From Opitutaceae bacterium (GTDB taxonomy: Bacteria > Verrucomicrobiota > Verrucomicrobiia > Opitutales > Opitutaceae), in assembly GCA_005799525.1 (NCBI GenBank), contig SYGN01000290.1, forward strand, positions 17,535-81,534: DNA of 64,000 nucleotides, in the 5' to 3' direction. Positions 18,117 to 27,333 of the stretch are shown piece by piece (positions within the stretch are counted from its first letter, which is position 1; every line of letters begins with the position of its first letter). Position numbers and translations under genes: made by a program. The notes beneath the pieces are model-generated. The model searched no databases. It saw nothing but the letters and a program-made list of their open reading frames with translations, and was not told the DNA's origin.

Positions 18117-18836
18117 CTAGAAATCTAGGGAAAGCTGGGGGCTGGAGTCGGCGGCGGCTCGGTCGGCGGAGGCTGGGGCGAGGCAGTCGGGGCCTTCGTG
18201 GCGAACGTTACTGACGTAGGTGCTGACGGCGAATTTCGTGACGGCGTCGGCGGGCGGGATGCCGAGGAGCGGGGCGAGCTGGGCGGGTTCGCTGATCGCC
18301 GGATCAAGCCAGGCTTCGCAGGTGGCGGCGGTGAGGATGACCGGCATGCGATTGTGGATGGGGCGCATGAGATCGTTGGGTTCGCCGGTGATGAAGGCGC
18401 AGGTCTCGCGCGTCGTGCCGTCGGGAGCGTACCACGTGTCCCAGAGGCCGGCAAAGCCGAACGGGTCGTGGTCGTTGAGACGGAAGAGCCACGGTTTTTT
18501 CGCGCGGCCGATGGTCTCCCATTCGTAAAAACCGGAGGCGGGAATGACGCAGCGCCGCGTGCGGAGGGCGTCGCGGAAGGAGGGTTTGACGGCGACGGTG
18601 TCGGCGCGGGCGTTGACGAGGGGCGGGCCGTCGGCGGATTTCGCCCACGAGGGGACGAGGCCCCACCGCAGAAGCGCGGATTCGTTTTTGGTCGAGAGGC
18701 GTGCGCGGCGGACAATGGGAATAGCGGTATTGGGCGCGATATTGTAGCGCGAGGCGTAGTCGGCGGGTACGGCGATCCCGAGGCGCGCGAGGATGTCGCG
18801 GTAGTGTTGCTCAAGGAGAACGTAGCGGGTGCACAT
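18117..18836 (-). CDS. SOS response-associated peptidase (SRAP/YedK/HMCES family)
   Basis: MCTRY N-terminus (Cys2), RYNIAPNT, NARADTVAVKPSFRDALRTRRCVIPASGFYEW, HNRMPVIL; start 18836. Confidence 0.9.
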   Translation of the reverse strand: MCTRYVLLEQHYRDILARLGIAVPADYASRYNIAPNTAIPIVRRARLSTKNESALLRWGLVPSWAKSADGPPLVNARADTVAVKPSFRDALRTRRCVIPASGFYEWETIGRAKKPWLFRLNDHDPFGFAGLWDTWYAPDGTTRETCAFITGEPNDLMRPIHNRMPVILTAATCEAWLDPAISEPAQLAPLLGIPPADAVTKFAVSTYVSNVRHEGPDCLAPASADRAAADSSPQLSLDF

Positions 18837-18845
18837 CGGGGGAAG

Positions 18846-18932
18846 TTTGCAGGGGAAAGGGAAAGTGAGAGTGAAAGAGAAAGTGAAGGTGAGAGTGAGA
18901 GTGAAAGCAGGGCGCTGAGAGCAAAAGCAAAT
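18846..18932. repeat. Homopurine low-complexity tract with imperfect GTGAGA/GTGAAA hexamers
   Basis: GGGGAAAGGGAAAGTGAGAGTGAAAGAGAAAGTGAAGGTGAGAGTGAGAGTGAAAG on the + strand. Confidence 0.7.
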
Positions 18933-18958
18933 CTCAGACGGGGAGGATACCGCGGGAC

Positions 18959-20059
18959 TCAGAAGAGACTCAACTGCTCGCCGCCGGGGCAGCGGAAGGC
19001 GGCGGTGGAGAGCGGGTGGTGCTCTTGGTTCAAGCCGGCACGGCGCGTGGTGGCGCGGAAGAGAGCGCGGATTTGGTCGGCGAAGATGCCTTCGCCTTTC
19101 AAGCGCGTGCCCCATTCGCTGACGTTGAGCTGGCCGCCGCGCATTTCGCGGATGCGTTCGAGGATGCGGGCCTTTTTGGTCGGTGCATGGTTGTCGATCC
19201 ATTGGAGAAACACGTCTTTCACGGCGTGCGGCAGGCGGAGGACGATATAGCCGGCGCGGGTCGCGCCAGCGGCGGCGGCAGCGCCGAGGATGGCGGGCAT
19301 TTCGTGGTCGGTGAGGCCGGGGAGTATCGGCGCGACCATGACGCCGGTCGGAATGCCGGCGGCGGTGAGTTCGCGGATGGCGCGGAGGCGAGCGGCGGGA
19401 CGGGAGGCGCGGGGTTCGAGTTTGCCGGCGAGCTCGGTGTCGAGGGTCGTGATGGAAACGTAGACGGCGGTGGCTTGGTGGCGGGCAAGTTCGGCGAGGA
19501 GGTCGCGGTCGCGGGTGACGAGGGCGTTTTTGGTGACGATGGAGATGGGCTGGCGAAATTCGACGCAGACCTCGAGGCAGCTGCGGGTGACGCGAAAGTG
19601 GCGTTCGGCGGGTTGATAGCAGTCGGTGACACCGCTCATCGCGATGCTTTGCGGCGCCCAGCGCGGAGAAGAAAGTTCGGCGCGGAGAAGTTCGGGCGCG
19701 CGAGTTTTCACCATGATCTTCGTTTCGAAATCGAGGCCGCTGCTCCAGCCAAGATACTCGTGGTAGGGGCGGGCGACGCAGTCGGCGCAACCGTGTTCGC
19801 AGCCGCGGTAGGGATTGAGACCGACGGTGAACGGGATGTCGGGGCTGTCGTTTTTCGTGAGGAGGGATTCGGTGCCGTCGACGAAGAACTGTGTGCGGGG
19901 GTGCGGGCGCGCGGCGTCGGTGCCATCAGGGTCGGAGGAGAGCGAGGCGAGATAGTCGGGGTCGGGCGTGAGGAGGAGCGGCTCGAAACGGTTGGGCGGA
20001 TTGGTGTGCGCGCCGCGGCCGTGGATGGGGGCGAGGGGATGGGGCGGCGTGGCGGACAT
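18959..20059 (-). CDS. PA0069-family radical SAM protein
   Basis: NPYRGCEHGCADCVARPYHEYLGWSSGLDFETKIMVK, CX3-type Cys arrangement, SGVTDCYQPAERHFRVTRSCLEVC. Confidence 0.87.
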   Translation of the reverse strand: MSATPPHPLAPIHGRGAHTNPPNRFEPLLLTPDPDYLASLSSDPDGTDAARPHPRTQFFVDGTESLLTKNDSPDIPFTVGLNPYRGCEHGCADCVARPYHEYLGWSSGLDFETKIMVKTRAPELLRAELSSPRWAPQSIAMSGVTDCYQPAERHFRVTRSCLEVCVEFRQPISIVTKNALVTRDRDLLAELARHQATAVYVSITTLDTELAGKLEPRASRPAARLRAIRELTAAGIPTGVMVAPILPGLTDHEMPAILGAAAAAGATRAGYIVLRLPHAVKDVFLQWIDNHAPTKKARILERIREMRGGQLNVSEWGTRLKGEGIFADQIRALFRATTRRAGLNQEHHPLSTAAFRCPGGEQLSLF

Positions 20060-20115
20060 GGGTGGACGTTACTGAAAAACGTGGCTGCGCCAGCGTGATT
20101 CGCTTTGTTGAGAGG

Positions 20116-20964
20116 ATGTCGCGCAACCAAGCTATCTCCGTCGTCGGGCTGACTCGTCACGATGGTGCCGGGGCTGGAGCGTTGGTCGACGATGCTTTGG
20201 CGGTGGAGGAGCCGATGGAAATCCGGGTCGGCGGACGCAGTGTGGCCGTCGTGATGCGCACGCCGGGGCACGATCGGGAATTGGCGGCGGGATTTTTGGT
20301 GACGGAAGGGATTTTGCGGAGGAGGGAGGACGTGTTGGATATGGTGTATTGCGCGATGAAGCGGGAGGGCGGTCCCGCCTGTCACGAGGCGGGCCACGGG
20401 GAGGCGCGGGAGAATATCCTCGATGTGTTGTTGGCGCCGGGGGTCGCGGTGGACTGGTCGCGGCTCACGCGGAATGTGTTCACTTCGTCGAGCTGCGGGA
20501 TTTGCAGCAAGGCGAGTATCGAGGCGGTGCGCGGGCAATTTCCGGCGATCACGGAGACGTGGAGACCGATGCGCGCGGTGCTGGCGACGCTGCCCGAACG
20601 GTTGCGGGTGGCGCAGGCGGGATTTGCGGCGACAGGCGGGCTACATGCGAGCGGGCTGTTTGCGTCGGGAGGCGAGTTGATCGTGGCGCGGGAGGATGTG
20701 GGGCGGCACAACGCGCTCGACAAGGTCGTGGGCCATGAGTTTTTCGCAGAGCGATGGCCGCTCGGCGGGCGCATCTTGCTCGTGAGCGGTCGGGTGAGTT
20801 TCGAGATCATGCAAAAGGCGCTGGCGGCGGGAGTGCCCTGGGTGGCGGCGATCTCGGCGCCGACGAGTGCGGCGGTCGAATTTGCCCGGGCGAGCGGGCA
20901 GGGGCTGGTGGGCTTTCTGCGGGGTGAACGGATGAATGTTTACGCGGGCACCTTGGCGGAGTGA
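20116..20964 (+). CDS. fdhD: Formate dehydrogenase accessory sulfurtransferase FdhD
   Basis: [16 protein letters not shown] (CxxC), [33 protein letters not shown]. Confidence 0.9.
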   Translation: MSRNQAISVVGLTRHDGAGAGALVDDALAVEEPMEIRVGGRSVAVVMRTPGHDRELAAGFLVTEGILRRREDVLDMVYCAMKREGGPACHEAGHGEARENILDVLLAPGVAVDWSRLTRNVFTSSSCGICSKASIEAVRGQFPAITETWRPMRAVLATLPERLRVAQAGFAATGGLHASGLFASGGELIVAREDVGRHNALDKVVGHEFFAERWPLGGRILLVSGRVSFEIMQKALAAGVPWVAAISAPTSAAVEFARASGQGLVGFLRGERMNVYAGTLAE

Positions 20965-21003
20965 GGGTGTCGCAGTCGCCTCGAACGAAACGAAACCCAA
21001 TTT

Positions 21004-21042
21004 TTTAACCACAGAGTACACGGATGAAACGGATGCACATTC
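21004..21042. repeat. Partial copy of the AACCACGGATG family
   Basis: TTTAACCACAGAGTACACGGATGAAACGGATGCACATTC. Confidence 0.55.
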
Positions 21043-21923
21043 AGCAATTAGGCGGCGGCTTTGGGGGCAGGGCAGCAGGGGCGGCCTGGTGGTCCGCGGT
21101 ATGGTTTTTCGTGGTGGTGGCGGGCGCGGTGCGGGCGGCGGAAAGCGAGACGATGGCTGACCGGACGTTGAAGAATATTGCGGAGAAACAGCGGGAGATT
21201 TTCGCGGCGGCGGAAAAAAGAGGCGACAAGCTCGATCAGGAAGCGTTTCGCACACAGGTGCAGTCGCTCACGCATGAGTATGAGCGGCTGTTGCGGGACA
21301 ATCCGAAGTTCGCGCACGCGGCGGCGGCGTATGGCGGGCTGCTCGGAAAAGTCGGCCTGCGCAAGGAGGCGGCGGCGATGCTGCTCAAGGCCAACCAACT
21401 CGACAGCGACATCCCGTTTGTGAAAAACCAGCTCGGCGGTTACCTCGCGGAAGAGGGCAAGCCGTTGGAAGCGGCGCCGTATTTTCTCGCGGCGATCAAG
21501 CTCGCGCCGGACGAACCCATTTACCACTACCAGCTGGCGACGCTCCTCGTGGAGGCGCGCGACGATTTTCTCCGCAGCGGCGAGTGGACGCGGGCGACGC
21601 TCGATGAGGCGATGACCCATGGATTCAAACGTGCGGCAGAGTTGGCGCCGGAGCGATTCGAGTTCGGTTACCGGCACGCGGAGTCGTTCTACGATTTGGC
21701 GAAACCCGATTGGCCGGCCGCGCTCAAGGCTTGGGCGGCGCTGGAAGAAAAGGCGCCGACGGCCATTGAGCGGCAGACCATGCGGCTCCACGCGGCCAAT
21801 GTGCTCATGAAACAGGGCAAGCCGGACTACGCGCGGACCTTGCTTGGGACGGTGGACGAGCCCGCGCTGCAGGGGCAGAAGCAAAAGCTCGTTGCCCAGC
21901 TCGTGGAAACTGCGAAGAAGTGA
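21024..21923 (+). CDS. TPR-like secreted/membrane-anchored protein
   Basis: N-terminal hydrophobic segment; repeated helical AAAYGGLLGKVGLRKEAAAML...PFVKNQLGGYLAEEGKPLEAAPYFLAAIKL. Confidence 0.6.
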   Translation: MKRMHIQQLGGGFGGRAAGAAWWSAVWFFVVVAGAVRAAESETMADRTLKNIAEKQREIFAAAEKRGDKLDQEAFRTQVQSLTHEYERLLRDNPKFAHAAAAYGGLLGKVGLRKEAAAMLLKANQLDSDIPFVKNQLGGYLAEEGKPLEAAPYFLAAIKLAPDEPIYHYQLATLLVEARDDFLRSGEWTRATLDEAMTHGFKRAAELAPERFEFGYRHAESFYDLAKPDWPAALKAWAALEEKAPTAIERQTMRLHAANVLMKQGKPDYARTLLGTVDEPALQGQKQKLVAQLVETAKK

Positions 21924-22597
21924 GCGCTATGGATTTTGGTATCACACCCGCCGACCTGCGCGCCGGGCTCATTTTCTACCTTTTGCTCTTCAGCTGTCTC
22001 GTGCTGAGGGCTTATTCTCAGGCGTGGCTGGCCGACCGTCTCGGCGACCCTACGCCCCGCGACGAGGGCCGCGTGACGCTTTATCCTTTGCCGCACCTCG
22101 ACTTGTTGGGATCGGTAATCTTGCCGTTGATTTGTATTTTTTTCCTCCAGCCCCGGTTGGGTCAGATCAATTTCTTCCTCGCGTGGACCAATCCGGTGCC
22201 GATCAATCCGGCAAATTTTAAGAACCCCCAGCGGCACTATCTTTTCACGCAGCTGGGCGGCTGCGGCATGAGCGTGGTGCTCGCGTTGCTCTCGGCGGTG
22301 GTCGGAGGAATTTCTTTTCACTACGACCAGCGGTTCGCGGAAATTTTCGGCACGCTCATCGGCATCAACGCCATGCTCATTGTGCTGGATATGCTGCCGG
22401 TTCCGCCGTTGCCCGGGGCGATGCTGCTGCGGCACTGGGGGTTTATGTCCGAAGAACGTTTTTGGCAGGTGGCGCGTTGGAGTGGCCTCGTGTTCATGAT
22501 CGCGATCAACATTCCTCCGATCCGCACCGCGTTGGGCATTTTGATTGCGCTGGTGGCTTTGCCCTTCGGTTGGCTGTTTGAGGTGATTGCGCGATGA
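21920..22597 (+). CDS. Site-2-protease/M50-like membrane protein with degenerate catalytic motifs
   Basis: RAYSQAWLADRLGDPTPRDEGRVTLYPLPHLDLLGSVILP and NPVPINPANFKNPQRHYLF align with S2P/YwhC-like proteins, but HExxH is replaced. Confidence 0.7.
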   Translation: MSAMDFGITPADLRAGLIFYLLLFSCLVLRAYSQAWLADRLGDPTPRDEGRVTLYPLPHLDLLGSVILPLICIFFLQPRLGQINFFLAWTNPVPINPANFKNPQRHYLFTQLGGCGMSVVLALLSAVVGGISFHYDQRFAEIFGTLIGINAMLIVLDMLPVPPLPGAMLLRHWGFMSEERFWQVARWSGLVFMIAINIPPIRTALGILIALVALPFGWLFEVIAR

Positions 22598-23508
22598 GCG
22601 CGGTCCGCGGTGCGCGGCCGGTCACGCTGGGTGACTGGGTGACGTTTGCCGAAAAACTCTATGCGCGTGAAAAGCTGGCGCTCGGCCAGATCGCGACGAA
22701 TGCGCACGACGAGTCCCTTTATTTGGTGCTCACCGTGCTCAAGCTGCCGCTCGACAGTGAGGCGCGGGTGTTGAAGAAAACACTGACGGCGGCGCAGGCT
22801 GCGGCGGTCAAGGAGATCCTGCACCGCCGGGCGATGGAGCGAGTGCCGGCGGCGTATCTCACGCGCGAAGCATGGCTGGGTGGGCAACGATTTTACGTCG
22901 ACGAACGCGTGATCATCCCGCGTAGCTATTTTGTCGAGATCATCGCGCAGCAGCTCGACGCGTGGCTGCGGGCGCCGGAGAAAGTGCGGCGGGTGGTCGA
23001 TGTGTGCACGGGGTCGGGATGTCTCGCGATTTTGTTGGCGCAGCATTTTCCGCGGGCGAAAGTGGATGCGTTGGATTTGTCGGCGGACGCACTGGAAGTG
23101 GCGAAGATCAATATCGCCGCGCACGGCTTGACGAAGCGGGTGAAGTTGTGGGCGAGCGATGTGTTCGACGGCGTGCCGGAGGTGAAGGGGCGGAAGTATG
23201 ATGTGATTCTGAGCAATCCGCCCTACGAGCCGAGTGCGCACGTCGACGCGCAGGCGCCGGAGTTCGCGGCTGAGCCGCGGATGGCGCACGACGGCGGGCG
23301 CGATGGCTTGGAGATCATTCGGAAGCTCCTGCGGCAAGCGCGCACGCGGCTGACTCACGAAGGGCTCGTGCTGATCGAGGTCGGCGGGCTGTGCGCGGCG
23401 ATGGACAAGGAGTTTGCCGCGTTGGAGCCCCATTGGCTGCACACGGAAGATGGCGCGGATTGCGTGTGCGTGATCCACGCGGCGCAACTGGCGAAGTGGC
23501 GAGGGTGA
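22594..23508 (+). CDS. N5-glutamine methyltransferase, PrmB-like
   Basis: VIIPRSYFVEIIAQQL, CTGSGCLAILLAQHFP, SNPPYEPSA. Confidence 0.83.
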   Translation: MSAVRGARPVTLGDWVTFAEKLYAREKLALGQIATNAHDESLYLVLTVLKLPLDSEARVLKKTLTAAQAAAVKEILHRRAMERVPAAYLTREAWLGGQRFYVDERVIIPRSYFVEIIAQQLDAWLRAPEKVRRVVDVCTGSGCLAILLAQHFPRAKVDALDLSADALEVAKINIAAHGLTKRVKLWASDVFDGVPEVKGRKYDVILSNPPYEPSAHVDAQAPEFAAEPRMAHDGGRDGLEIIRKLLRQARTRLTHEGLVLIEVGGLCAAMDKEFAALEPHWLHTEDGADCVCVIHAAQLAKWRG

Positions 23509-23553
23509 GGAGCGAGGGAGTTGCGCGGTGAGCTCGCCTTCGCGGGCAGCGAT

Positions 23554-23958
23554 TTATTTCTTTTCGTCGGCCTTGCGCGTGGGCAGGCCGGCGGCGGTCC
23601 AGTCCTTAAAGCCGCCGACGCTCGACGCTTTGACGCCCTCCTTGTTCAGCGCGGCGGCCACGGTGCCGGCGCGACCGCCGCTGCGGCAGTAGAGGATCAC
23701 CTGCTTACCCTGTTGCTTTGCGAGAAATTCTTTCCAGAGCTTTTTGTCGCCGTCGAAATCGCTCTTGGGGAGCAGCGTGGCGGGCGTGGCAACGCCGGTG
23801 TCAGCCCATTCGAAAGCTTCGCGACAGTCGACGAGCACGGCCTTGCCCTCGGCGACGAGTTTCGCGGCGTCCTGCGGGGCGATCTTGGGCGCTTCCGCAG
23901 CGAAGGAACGGGACACGAGGGCGAGCAACAGCGCGAAGGCGGGAAGGATTTTTTTCAT
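23554..23958 (-). CDS. Exported rhodanese-like domain protein
   Basis: Signal peptide MKKILPAFALLLALVSRSFAA; VILYCRSGGRAGTVAAAL. Confidence 0.85.
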   Translation of the reverse strand: MKKILPAFALLLALVSRSFAAEAPKIAPQDAAKLVAEGKAVLVDCREAFEWADTGVATPATLLPKSDFDGDKKLWKEFLAKQQGKQVILYCRSGGRAGTVAAALNKEGVKASSVGGFKDWTAAGLPTRKADEKK

Positions 23959-24243
23959 AGGAGGTAGCAAGAGTGGGCGAGTTTGACCCGAGGGCAAGCC
24001 GGCGAGGAGCCAGCGGCGGTAGGTAACTCACCGCGTGGGGTTGGCGAGGCCAGAGGCGGCGAAGAGCGTGGGGAGCGTGCGGGACGAGACTGACGGGTTG
24101 AGTAGGGAGCGATGAGAGGAGCGCGCGCGGGGTCTTCCGCCACGCCTACCTGCGAGCGGGTGCGCCGCTCAACCGAGCGTAAGGCGAAGTGAGCGAGCCG
24201 TGTCGTCATAAATCAAGTACACCGCACTCTGCGGGTTGATGCC

Positions 24244-24849
24244 TCAGCGAGCCAAGTCGTAGAGGGCGTAGCCCGCGAAGAGGTTCGGAAGCGCACGGCA
24301 GGGGGAGTGCCAGTCGCCGGCGAGGTGGGCGCGGCGGGCGATGTGGATTTTCTTCGCGGCGCAAAAATGTTCAAAGTCGGCGATCGTCACCGGATTCGCA
24401 GGACGGCTCTCGAACCATTCGGTCGTGTAGACGGGGTTCCGCAATTTTCGTCCGCGCAGGAGCATATCGACGCGGTTTTTCCAGAAGCCGTGGTTCACGA
24501 AGCCGACCGTCAGGGCGCGGCCGACGCGGAGTGCTTCGGTGATGACGGCCGTGGGGTCGCCGAGTTCGTGGACGGTGCGGGAGCAGATGACGCGGTCGAA
24601 ATGTTTGTCGGGAAAGGCCGCCATGAATTCCGTCATGTCGCCTTGATAGGCCGCGAGACCGCGGCGGACACAGGTGGTGATTTTCGCGAGCTCGAGGTCC
24701 ACTCCGACGGCGGAGACTTTTTTCGTTTGCACGAGGTAGTCGAGGAGTACGCCGGGACCACAGCCGAGGTCGAGGACGCGGGTGTTGGGCTCCACCCAGT
24801 CACCGATGATCTCCATGTCGACCGTGCGTTTTTCGACGAGTTTGGTCAT
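24244..24849 (-). CDS. metW: MetW-like methyltransferase
   Basis: VLDLGCGPGVLLDYL, CSRTVHELGDPTAVITEALRVG; adjacent to metX. Confidence 0.85.
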   Translation of the reverse strand: MTKLVEKRTVDMEIIGDWVEPNTRVLDLGCGPGVLLDYLVQTKKVSAVGVDLELAKITTCVRRGLAAYQGDMTEFMAAFPDKHFDRVICSRTVHELGDPTAVITEALRVGRALTVGFVNHGFWKNRVDMLLRGRKLRNPVYTTEWFESRPANPVTIADFEHFCAAKKIHIARRAHLAGDWHSPCRALPNLFAGYALYDLAR

Positions 24850-24990
24850 GGCAGGGAAAACCGGACGGAGCAGGGCCCCACGGAACTCACGGGAAAAAAT
24901 GTGGCGGAGATGGAGGGGGAAACGCGAAAGGGACGAAGGCGGACCACTCGCTGGCGCTCGCGGCTACGGGGGACGGCGGGAGGTGTGCGG

Positions 24991-26196
24991 TCAGATCGCA
25001 TAGTCGAAGACGTAGGGTTGGTCGCGTTCGATCCAGGCGCGGACGAGGCCGTAGAGTTCCTCGGATTCGAGCAGGAACGAATCGTGGCCGAGATCAGTGG
25101 AGAGTTCGGCGTAACTGGCGCGTTTGCCGGCACGCAGGAGCGCGAGAGTGAGCTGGCGATTTTGCTCGGGAGGGAAGAGCCAGTCGCTGGTGAAACCGAC
25201 GATGAGGGTCTCGGCCTCGACGGCAGCGAAGGCCTGCTCGAGCGTGCCGTGGGCGTGGGCGAGATCGAACTGGTCGAGGGCGCGGGTGATGTAGAGATAC
25301 GAGTTGGCGTCGAAGCGGTTGATAAAACTCTGGCCCTGGTGGCGCAGGTAGCCCTCGACTTCGAACTGAACGTCGAAGGTGTAGGCGTCGCCGTTGGCGG
25401 TGTTTTTTTTGCGGCGGCCAAACTTGCGGTCCATCGACGCATCGGAGACGTAGGTGATGTGGGCCATCATGCGCGCGATCGCGAGGCCGACGCGCGGGCC
25501 GGCGTCTTTGGTGTAGTCGCCGCGGTTCCAGGCGGGATCTTGCATGATGGCCTGGCGGCCGACCTCGTTGAAGGCGATGGCTTGGGCGCTCTCGCGGCCC
25601 GTGGTGGCCATGCCGAGGACGCGGCGCGTGAAGCGCGGGTAATCGGTTGCGAAGCGTAGGGCTAACATGCCGCCCATTGAGCCGCCGATGACGCCGTGGA
25701 GTTCGACGATACCGAGGTGGTCGAGGAGGAGTTTCTGGGCGCGAACCATGTCGCCGATGGTGACGAAGGGAAATAAAATGCCGTAAGGGCGGCCGGTTTC
25801 GGGGTTGGACGAGGAAGGGCCGGTGGACCCCTGGCAGCCGCCGAGGACGTTGGCGCAGACGACGAAGAAGCGGCGGGTGTCGACGGCTTTGCCGGGGCCG
25901 ATGAGGTTGTTCCACCAGCCGGGTTTTTTGTCGGCAGGAGTGTGCCAACCGGCGCAGTGGTGATCGCCGCTGAGGGCATGGCAAATGAGGACGGCGTTGT
26001 CGCGGGTGGCGTTCAGCGTGCCGTAGGTTTCGTAGCGGAGCTGGAAACCGGAAATGCTTTGGCCGCTGCGGAAGGAGAACGGTTGCGCGTAGATGAAATC
26101 GCGGGGCGATACGAGGCCGACCTCGCCGGGCGCGAGGTGCCGCGGCGTGGTTTCCGCGCCGGGTGCGGATGGCAACGTGTCGATGTCGTCGGTCAT
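24991..26196 (-). CDS. metX: Homoserine O-acetyltransferase
   Basis: YETYGTLNATRDNAVLICHALSGDHHCAGWH, LHGVIGGSMGGMLALRFA, C-terminal DLGHDSFLLE. Confidence 0.92.
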   Translation of the reverse strand: MTDDIDTLPSAPGAETTPRHLAPGEVGLVSPRDFIYAQPFSFRSGQSISGFQLRYETYGTLNATRDNAVLICHALSGDHHCAGWHTPADKKPGWWNNLIGPGKAVDTRRFFVVCANVLGGCQGSTGPSSSNPETGRPYGILFPFVTIGDMVRAQKLLLDHLGIVELHGVIGGSMGGMLALRFATDYPRFTRRVLGMATTGRESAQAIAFNEVGRQAIMQDPAWNRGDYTKDAGPRVGLAIARMMAHITYVSDASMDRKFGRRKKNTANGDAYTFDVQFEVEGYLRHQGQSFINRFDANSYLYITRALDQFDLAHAHGTLEQAFAAVEAETLIVGFTSDWLFPPEQNRQLTLALLRAGKRASYAELSTDLGHDSFLLESEELYGLVRAWIERDQPYVFDYAI

Positions 26197-26331
26197 CGGG
26201 GGGTGAGAACCAACCCGCAGTAGGTCGGCGACGCAAGGGAGCCGCGGGGTTATGACGCGGGGGGGGCGGAGGTAAACCGGTGGTTACCCGAACGGGAACA
26301 GGGCGCTCGATGGGGTGAGGAGCTAAGCCGT

Positions 26332-26472
26332 ATCGATGCCGTTGAGAGCGAAGCGTTGAGAGCTGAAAGCGCGATCTCCAGCGCTGAAATGCGCGCGACC
26401 ACGCGTGGATACCAGATTCACCGTTTGGTTTTGCTCTCAGCTCTTGGCTCTCGACTGAATTTCTACGGCTGA
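26332..26472. repeat. Dispersed intergenic palindromic repeat, copy B
   Basis: Matches 6172-6315, including the exact core AAATGCGCGCGACCACGCGTGGAT. Confidence 0.8.
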
Positions 26473-26488
26473 GTGGGCTGCGGGGCGA

Positions 26489-27241
26489 TCACGCCTGCGC
26501 GGCGGCGCTGAGCGATTCGTCCATCTCTTCGTTGGAGAACACATGCTGGACATCGTCGAGCTCATCGAGGTCGTCGTGGAGCTGTACGAGGGACCTCGCG
26601 AGAGGGAGGTCGGTCACGGGGACGGTCGTCACGGGGATGTAGGCGATTTCGGAGCTGTCGGGCTTGAGCCTTTGTTGCTCGAGAGCGTGGGCGACCTTAT
26701 CAAAACTGTGGATACCGCAGCGGATTTCGTAGCCCTGCTCGCTGGTGAGGATGTCGTCGGCGCCGGCTGCGAGGGCGATTTCCATGAGGGCGTCTTCTCC
26801 GATTTTTCCCTGCGCGACGAGAAATTGGCCGGCGTGCAGAAACTGAAACGACACGGCGCCGGTGCTGGCGAGGTTGCCGTCATGGCGGGCGAAGGCGGCG
26901 CGGATATCTTTCGCGGCGCGGGTTTTATTGTCGGTGGTGGCTTGCACGACGAAGGCGACGCCGCCGGGGCCGTAGCCCTCGGAGGTGATTTCTTCGTAGA
27001 TGACGCCGGGGATTTCGCCGGTGCCCTTCTTGATGGCGCGGTCGACGTTTTCGGCGGGCATGTTGGCTTCGCGGGCCTTGAGCATGAGGGTGCGGAGGCG
27101 GGCGTTGCCGTCGGGATCGCCGCCGCCAGATTTGGCGGCGAGGGTGAGATCACGGGAGATGCAAGAGAAGACTTTGCCGCGCCGGGAGTCGGTGACGGCC
27201 TTGAGCCGTTTCACCTTGGACCACTTGTTGTGTTTGGCCAC
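26489..27241 (-). CDS. yebC: YebC/PmpR family regulator (TACO1 family)
   Basis: MAKHNKWSKVKRLKAVTDSRRGKVFSCISRDLTLAAKSGGGDPDGNARL. Confidence 0.92.
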   Translation of the reverse strand: MAKHNKWSKVKRLKAVTDSRRGKVFSCISRDLTLAAKSGGGDPDGNARLRTLMLKAREANMPAENVDRAIKKGTGEIPGVIYEEITSEGYGPGGVAFVVQATTDNKTRAAKDIRAAFARHDGNLASTGAVSFQFLHAGQFLVAQGKIGEDALMEIALAAGADDILTSEQGYEIRCGIHSFDKVAHALEQQRLKPDSSEIAYIPVTTVPVTDLPLARSLVQLHDDLDELDDVQHVFSNEEMDESLSAAAQA

Positions 27242-27333
27242 CGGACGACGTTGAGAGCTGAGGGTTGAGCGTTGAGCGCCGGAGATCGAACGCGACGAAG
27301 GTCCGAGAGGCGGCCCGCCGATGAGCAGCGGTC

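Noticed and set aside
18117-19790. 557-aa minus ORF suggesting an Arg-rich extension fused to SRAP
   Set aside because: The extension overlaps the radical SAM gene in another frame; the catalytic Cys2 of SRAP requires the start at MCTRY (18836).
26197-26331. SAM riboswitch upstream of metX
   Set aside because: No recognisable SAM-I/II or SAH motif core; most of the spacer is a dispersed repeat.
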